NCBI RefSeq assembly: GCF_009604425.1
Contig: NZ_WEGI01000003.1
Coordinates: forward strand, 582,952 to 646,951
Source: Nocardia aurantia
GTDB lineage: Bacteria > Actinomycetota > Actinomycetes > Mycobacteriales > Mycobacteriaceae
Length of the DNA stretch: 64,000 nt
Direction: 5' to 3'
Shown here: in pieces, positions 62,678 to 64,000 of the stretch
Layout: the number at the start of each line of letters is the position of its first letter
Numbering within the stretch: position 1 is the stretch's first letter
The notes under the pieces: model-generated
The model's input: only the letters and a program-made list of their open reading frames with translations
The model's database searches: none
Told to the model about the DNA's origin: nothing
Program-made: the position numbers and the translations under genes

Positions 62678-63844
62678 ATGGGCCTCAGGGACATGATTCG
62701 CGGCGAGTTCATCGATCTCATCGAATGGCTCGATGACGGCAACTCGACGCTGGCGTGGCGATTTCCGCGCTACGACAACGAGATCAAGAACGGCGCACAG
62801 CTGATCGTGCGCGAGGGCCAGCAGGCCCTGTTCGTGTACCGGGGGCAGCTCGCCGACCGGTACGTACCCGGCCACTACACCCTCACCAGCGAGAACATGC
62901 CCATCATGTCCACGCTGCAGGGCTGGAAGTACGGCTTCAACAGCCCGTTCCGGTCCGAGGTGTACTACATCAACACCCGTCCGGTCACCGACTTCCGCTG
63001 GGGGACACCGCAGCCGGTGACGGTCCGCGACCCCGACTTCCGGATGGTGCAGGTCCGCGCGAACGGCACCAGCACGGTGAAGGTCACCGATGCGGAGGTG
63101 TTCCTGCGCCAGGTGATCGGCACCGAGAGCGTCGTCGACACCGAGCAGATCGTCGACCTGCTGCGCCGCAACATCTCCCTGGCCTTCTCCGACATGGTGC
63201 TGCAGACGGGCCTGGGCGCCATCGACCTCCAGGGCCGCCAGGTCGAATTGTCCGACAAACTGCGCGAATTCGTGGCGCAGCGGATGCAGCCGTTCGGCCT
63301 GGGCGTCGATCAGGTCACGATGATCATCTCGCTGCCGGAGGAGATCCAGCAGGCCATGACCCGTGGCGTCGCCCGCGGTGTCGAGGCCAGCGGCTTCCTG
63401 AGCAACGTCGACCTGAACCGCTACCAGCAGGCCCAGGCCGCCGACGCCATGCTCGCGGCTGCCGAGAACCCCAGCGGCGGTGGCGCGATGGGCGCCGCCA
63501 TGCAGGCCGGCATGGGTGTGGTGCTGGGCGGCCAGATGGCCGGCGCCATGCAGGGCGGCTTCGCCCAGCCCCAGCCCCAGCAGCAGCCCCAACCCGGTTA
63601 CGCCCCGCCTCCGCTGCCCGGCCAGCAGGCATTCCACATCGAACTCGACGGCCAGGCCGCGGGCCCCTACCCCCAGGACCAACTGCGCCAGTTCGTCGCC
63701 TCGGGCCAGCTGACTCCGCAGACCAATGTGTGGACCACCGGCATGCCCGCCTGGGCTGCCGCCCAGACGGTCCCGGCCCTGCAACCCCTGTTCGCCGCGC
63801 CGCCCCCGCTGCCCGGCACCCCGCCGCCGCTGCCCCCGCAGTAG
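62678..63844 (+). CDS. SPFH-domain protein with C-terminal GYF_2 domain
   Basis: 388 aa. Residues about 1-265 form an SPFH/band-7-like domain of the virion-core/YdjI type (GEFIDLIEWLDDGNSTLAWRF, YFNSPF-like GFNSPFRSEVYYIN). A Gln/Pro-rich spacer (about 280-320) leads to a GYF_2-like domain (about 322-372: GPYPQDQLRQFVASGQLTPQTNVWT) and a poly-Pro tail. Such proteins form membrane-associated rings or scaffolds; the GYF_2 part may bind Pro-rich peptides. ATG follows GGAGGGAGACG. Confidence 0.88.
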   Translation: MGLRDMIRGEFIDLIEWLDDGNSTLAWRFPRYDNEIKNGAQLIVREGQQALFVYRGQLADRYVPGHYTLTSENMPIMSTLQGWKYGFNSPFRSEVYYINTRPVTDFRWGTPQPVTVRDPDFRMVQVRANGTSTVKVTDAEVFLRQVIGTESVVDTEQIVDLLRRNISLAFSDMVLQTGLGAIDLQGRQVELSDKLREFVAQRMQPFGLGVDQVTMIISLPEEIQQAMTRGVARGVEASGFLSNVDLNRYQQAQAADAMLAAAENPSGGGAMGAAMQAGMGVVLGGQMAGAMQGGFAQPQPQQQPQPGYAPPPLPGQQAFHIELDGQAAGPYPQDQLRQFVASGQLTPQTNVWTTGMPAWAAAQTVPALQPLFAAPPPLPGTPPPLPPQ

Positions 63845-63946
63845 CACCACCGGTCGCCGCGCGAGCGGCGACAACACCTGCGCGTCGGCGGCCGTGTGCC
63901 GGCTCGGCGACCCGGCACACCTCCACCAAGTCTTTCGGGGCCACAC

Positions 63947-64000
63947 GTGAATCAGCAAGACCACCCCCACTCCGCCGCGCCACCCCCCGGCGACGGCGCC
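63947..64000 (+). CDS. Start of a further gene (truncated by window edge)
   Basis: GTG 63947 opens a frame reading MNQQDHPHSAAPPPGDGA to the end. Polar, Pro-rich start; about 100 bases after the SPFH gene and likely in its unit. Too short to identify. No strong ribosome site is seen. Confidence 0.4.
   Translation, partial: MNQQDHPHSAAPPPGDGA

Overview
The window is about 70% G+C, has dense gene packing with many 4-bp ATGA/GTGA start-stop overlaps, and carries mycolate-lineage markers: GarA, WhiB, an LGFP-repeat envelope protein, a RecBCD operon with mycobacterial-type organisation, and IdeR-type iron boxes. Gene order follows Mycobacterium tuberculosis Rv1822-Rv1854 (pgsA2, gcvH, garA, Rv1828, Rv1829, Rv1830, gcvB/P, glcB, two CNNM/CBS genes, guaB1, M56 peptidase, blaI, mrsI sRNA, thioesterase, ureABC-F-G-D, ndh) with insertions. 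I infer a Nocardia or close Nocardiaceae chromosome; no rRNA, tRNA, insertion sequence or CRISPR array was seen.

Layout. 1-4.5 kb: start of a GMC oxidoreductase gene (truncated by the window edge), a phosphatidyltransferase, gcvH, garA, two MerR regulators and a DUF151 nuclease-like gene. 4.5-7.7 kb: tandem glycine riboswitch and gcvP. 7.7-12.9 kb: a secreted or membrane VWA protein, a coupled HNH endonuclease-WhiB pair, and pitA with two small partners (as in Rv0545c-Rv0543c). 13-23.6 kb: glcB, a gene usually named 3-methyladenine glycosylase, two CNNM/CBS proteins, guaB1, a DEAD-box helicase, M56 peptidase and blaI. 23.6-28.6 kb: iron uptake (FecE ATPase, two FecCD permeases and an odd low-complexity ORF between them), a divergent FhuF-like gene, and a predicted iron-controlled sRNA. 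28.6-36.1 kb: thioesterase and the urease operon, split by a TetR/MFS pair. 36.4-40.6 kb: two secreted Gly/Ala-rich paralogues, ndh and a TetR. 41-44.6 kb: a three-gene unit of a 22-residue Val/Glu/Lys/Pro repeat protein, a membrane-anchored LGFP protein and a small glycine-rich membrane protein. 44.6-48.2 kb: P450, N-formylglutamate amidohydrolase-like protein, a beta-lactamase-like serine hydrolase and a small ORF. 48.4-59.3 kb: recC-recB-recD. 59.3-64 kb: TetR, a GabD2-like aldehyde dehydrogenase, an SDR, an SPFH-GYF protein and the start of one more gene.

How the genes work together. GcvH/GcvP and the glycine riboswitch handle glycine breakdown; GarA and GlcB act at the TCA/glyoxylate node. 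The fec genes, FhuF-like gene and sRNA form an iron-starvation block with two iron boxes. UreABC with UreF, UreG and UreD make nickel urease. RecBCD is a double-strand-break repair complex.

The least explained features are (i) the VEKPV-repeat/LGFP/glycine-rich unit, which may link a repeat filament to the mycolate envelope, (ii) long low-complexity inserts or tandem repeats in RecB, RecC, the helicase and FecE and between the two permease genes, and (iii) a 119-bp duplication that has made a coupled 40-codon ORF between recB and recD.
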